DNA from: a bacterium
GTDB taxonomy: Bacteria > SZUA-182 > SZUA-191
DNA: 6,355 nt
Direction of reading: 5' to 3'
Assembly: GCA_003230535.1 (NCBI GenBank)
Contig: QIEW01000024.1
Location: forward strand, 1-6,355
How positions within the stretch are numbered: position 1 is the first letter of the stretch; the number at the start of each line of letters is the position of its first letter. The notes below the pieces were generated by a model. It was given only the letters and a program-made list of their open reading frames with translations. It made no database searches and had not been told where the DNA came from. This document shows, piece by piece, positions 5,611-6,355 of the stretch. The position numbers were made by a program, and so were the translations under genes.

Positions 5611-5697
5611 GATGTTTCGGCCTGTCCCCAGGCCGAAACTACTATAAAAGGGTGCGCTGCCCTTGACACTTTCGGCTTGAGAACCAGCCGAAAGATC
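5611..5697. repeat. BIME-like paired-hairpin repeat, copy B
   Basis: This 87-bp element is the second copy of the repeat at 3072-3154, in the same orientation. Its first 29 bp (5611-5639) and an internal 27-bp block (5656-5682) are identical to copy A; the linker between the hairpins differs (about 16 versus 13 nt). Hairpin one has a perfect 10-bp stem GTTTCGGCCT. Hairpin two has an 8-bp stem TTTCGGCT. The terminal repeats match at 10 of 11 positions. It abuts the left arm of the long inverted repeat with only two bases between. Confidence 0.85.
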
Positions 5698-5911
5698 GAT
5701 TTATTGCAGTATGCTGTGAACCTAACCGGACAACGCTGTGATTATAGAGAAATTTCCTAATATTTTAGTAACACTTCTCTCGGAGTATATGCCTTTTGGC
5801 CCAAAAATGGAACACTTTTTTTTAAACTGCCCGGTTTATTTGCATTCTTCAGTTGTAACTACAACAACATATCCATCTCCCATTAAATTGCCTATGATTG
5901 GAGATTATGAT
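5698..5911. other. Spacer downstream of tRNA-Ser without recognisable features
   Basis: AT-rich sequence 3' of the minus-strand tRNA. The only structure noted is a weak 5-bp hairpin (GTTGT / ACAAC) on the minus strand at about 5853-5866 without a following T-run, so no terminator is called. An open frame on the plus strand crosses from here into the antisense of the tRNA and is not considered a gene. Confidence 0.6.
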
Positions 5912-6003
5912 TGGCGGAGAGGGTGGGATTCGAACCCACGGGACACATTACAGCATCCAACGATTTTCGAGACCGTCCGATTCAACCACTCTCGCACCTC
6001 TCC
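5912..6003 (-). tRNA. tRNA-Ser (anticodon CGA)
   Basis: A 92-nt class II tRNA. The acceptor stem GGAGAGG (6003-5997) pairs with CCTCTCC, followed by discriminator G and an encoded CCA (5914-5912). The D arm contains GAGTGGTTGAA. The anticodon loop CTCGAAA, closed by an ACGGT/ATCGT stem, gives anticodon CGA, which reads UCG serine codons. A long variable arm (GGATG/TGTCC stem) marks a serine-type tRNA, and the T arm is GTGGG-TTCGAAT-CCCAC. It lies inside the region enclosed by the long inverted repeat. Confidence 0.96.
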
Positions 6004-6106
6004 CTATTTCATCTTCATGGCCACTGTTTAGCAAGTAAGCAGATATAAATGGGATTTTTACCCATATTATTCATAAATCCACAGCAAACATTGATAATAT
6101 TATTTG

Positions 6107-6135
6107 AATACAGGTAGTTATAAAATAACGGTCAA
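6107..6135 (-). promoter_or_regulatory. Weak candidate promoter for tRNA-Ser
   Basis: On the minus strand TTGACC (6135-6130, 5 of 6) and TGTATT (6112-6107, 4 of 6) are separated by 17 nt. Transcription would begin near 6100, leaving a leader of about 97 nt before the tRNA, which is long though processable by RNase P. It lies just inside the right arm of the inverted repeat. AT-rich sequence nearer the tRNA could hold other promoters. Confidence 0.3.
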
Positions 6136-6155
6136 AAAACAAAATGGCTCATACA

Positions 6156-6224
6156 AATTACCGAAAACTCCCGCTGTGGAAGCGACCAACTCCGAGCGTG
6201 TTATAAGTCCCGAATTATTCGGGT
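6156..6224 (-). repeat. Right arm of long inverted repeat around tRNA-Ser
   Basis: Reverse-complement partner of 5541-5608. It begins AATTACCGAAAACTCCCGCT and ends with CCCGAATTATTCGGGT (6209-6224). The stem that forms a terminator-like hairpin in the left arm is disrupted here (CAACTCCGAG in place of the matching arm), and the TATAAT found beyond the left arm is absent (GGGTTTAGGCGCAATA follows). Confidence 0.85.
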
Positions 6225-6278
6225 TTAGGCGCAATACGGTTCACTTAAGCCTAGAAACGTTAGGAATAATCATTTAGT

Positions 6279-6347
6279 GTCATTCCCGCGAAAGCGGGAA
6301 TCCATAGGTTTTAACCGGTCTGGATTCCTGGTCAAGCCAGGAATGAC
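6279..6347. repeat. dRS3-like paired-hairpin repeat (GTCATTCC...GGAATGAC)
   Basis: A 69-bp unit with 8-bp terminal inverted repeats GTCATTCC / GGAATGAC. It has two hairpins: ATTCCCGC-GAAA-GCGGGAAT (6282-6301) and ATTCCTGG-TCAAG-CCAGGAAT (6324-6344), plus an inner inverted repeat GGAATCCA / TGGATTCC. The first hairpin fits the ATTCCC-N8-GGGAAT pattern of Neisseria dRS3. Comparable repeats are common between genes in many other genomes, so this is a resemblance and not evidence of neisserial origin. Confidence 0.85.
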
Positions 6348-6355
6348 AAAGATCA

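Noticed and set aside
5912-5935. Integration (att) site at the tRNA 3' end
   Set aside because: No second copy of the tRNA 3' sequence and no integrase occur in the window.
5738-6031. Plus-strand open frame of 97 codons
   Set aside because: Its second half (GWDSNPR...FNHSRTSP) is translation of the tRNA-Ser antisense, a well-known artefact, and the first half has no recognisable domain.

Overview
The window looks like chromosomal DNA of a Gram-negative, probably anaerobic bacterium. The genes resemble those of Desulfobacterota (deltaproteobacteria) and similar environmental lineages. This rests on an AmgK-like/MurU-like pair (muropeptide sugar salvage in Gram-negatives), a deltaproteobacterial-style YjbQ variant, a biotin synthase whose cysteine pattern differs from the aerobic type, and many palindromic intergenic repeats. 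The taxonomic placement is inference; no rRNA or other marker gene is present.

Layout. Bases 1-869 (+) are the 3' end of a large secreted protein with a chitobiase-type Ig-like domain and a LamG-like jelly-roll domain. It converges on, and shares a TTAA stop-codon overlap with, the end of a minus-strand cluster read from 4647 down to 866: yjbQ-like, amgK-like kinase, murU-like nucleotidyltransferase, bioB. yjbQ/amgK are 1 nt apart and murU/bioB overlap by 7 nt. amgK and murU are separated by 256 nt holding a palindromic repeat and a candidate extended -10 promoter. bioB is frameshifted near its 3' end; the missing C-terminus is still recognisable in another frame.

Upstream, 4648-5053 is noncoding with a paired-palindrome repeat. 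Then comes a minus-strand exported staphylococcal-nuclease-fold protein (5054-5527) with several catalytic residues replaced. Its consensus -10 box sits so close to the ATG that the mRNA may be leaderless. The last 830 bases hold a tRNA-Ser(CGA) on the minus strand, bracketed by a long inverted repeat (5541-5608 / 6156-6224), a second copy of the palindromic repeat found between amgK and murU, and a dRS3-like repeat at the right edge.

How they fit together. By family, AmgK phosphorylates MurNAc at the anomeric position and MurU makes UDP-MurNAc, feeding recycled wall sugar back to peptidoglycan synthesis. YjbQ and BioB have no obvious link to that pathway and may simply be co-transcribed. I see no phage, CRISPR, toxin-antitoxin or defence system. 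The points that most merit a second look are the non-canonical and broken bioB, the apparently inactive nuclease-fold protein with a repeat-derived promoter, and the repeat-bracketed tRNA gene.
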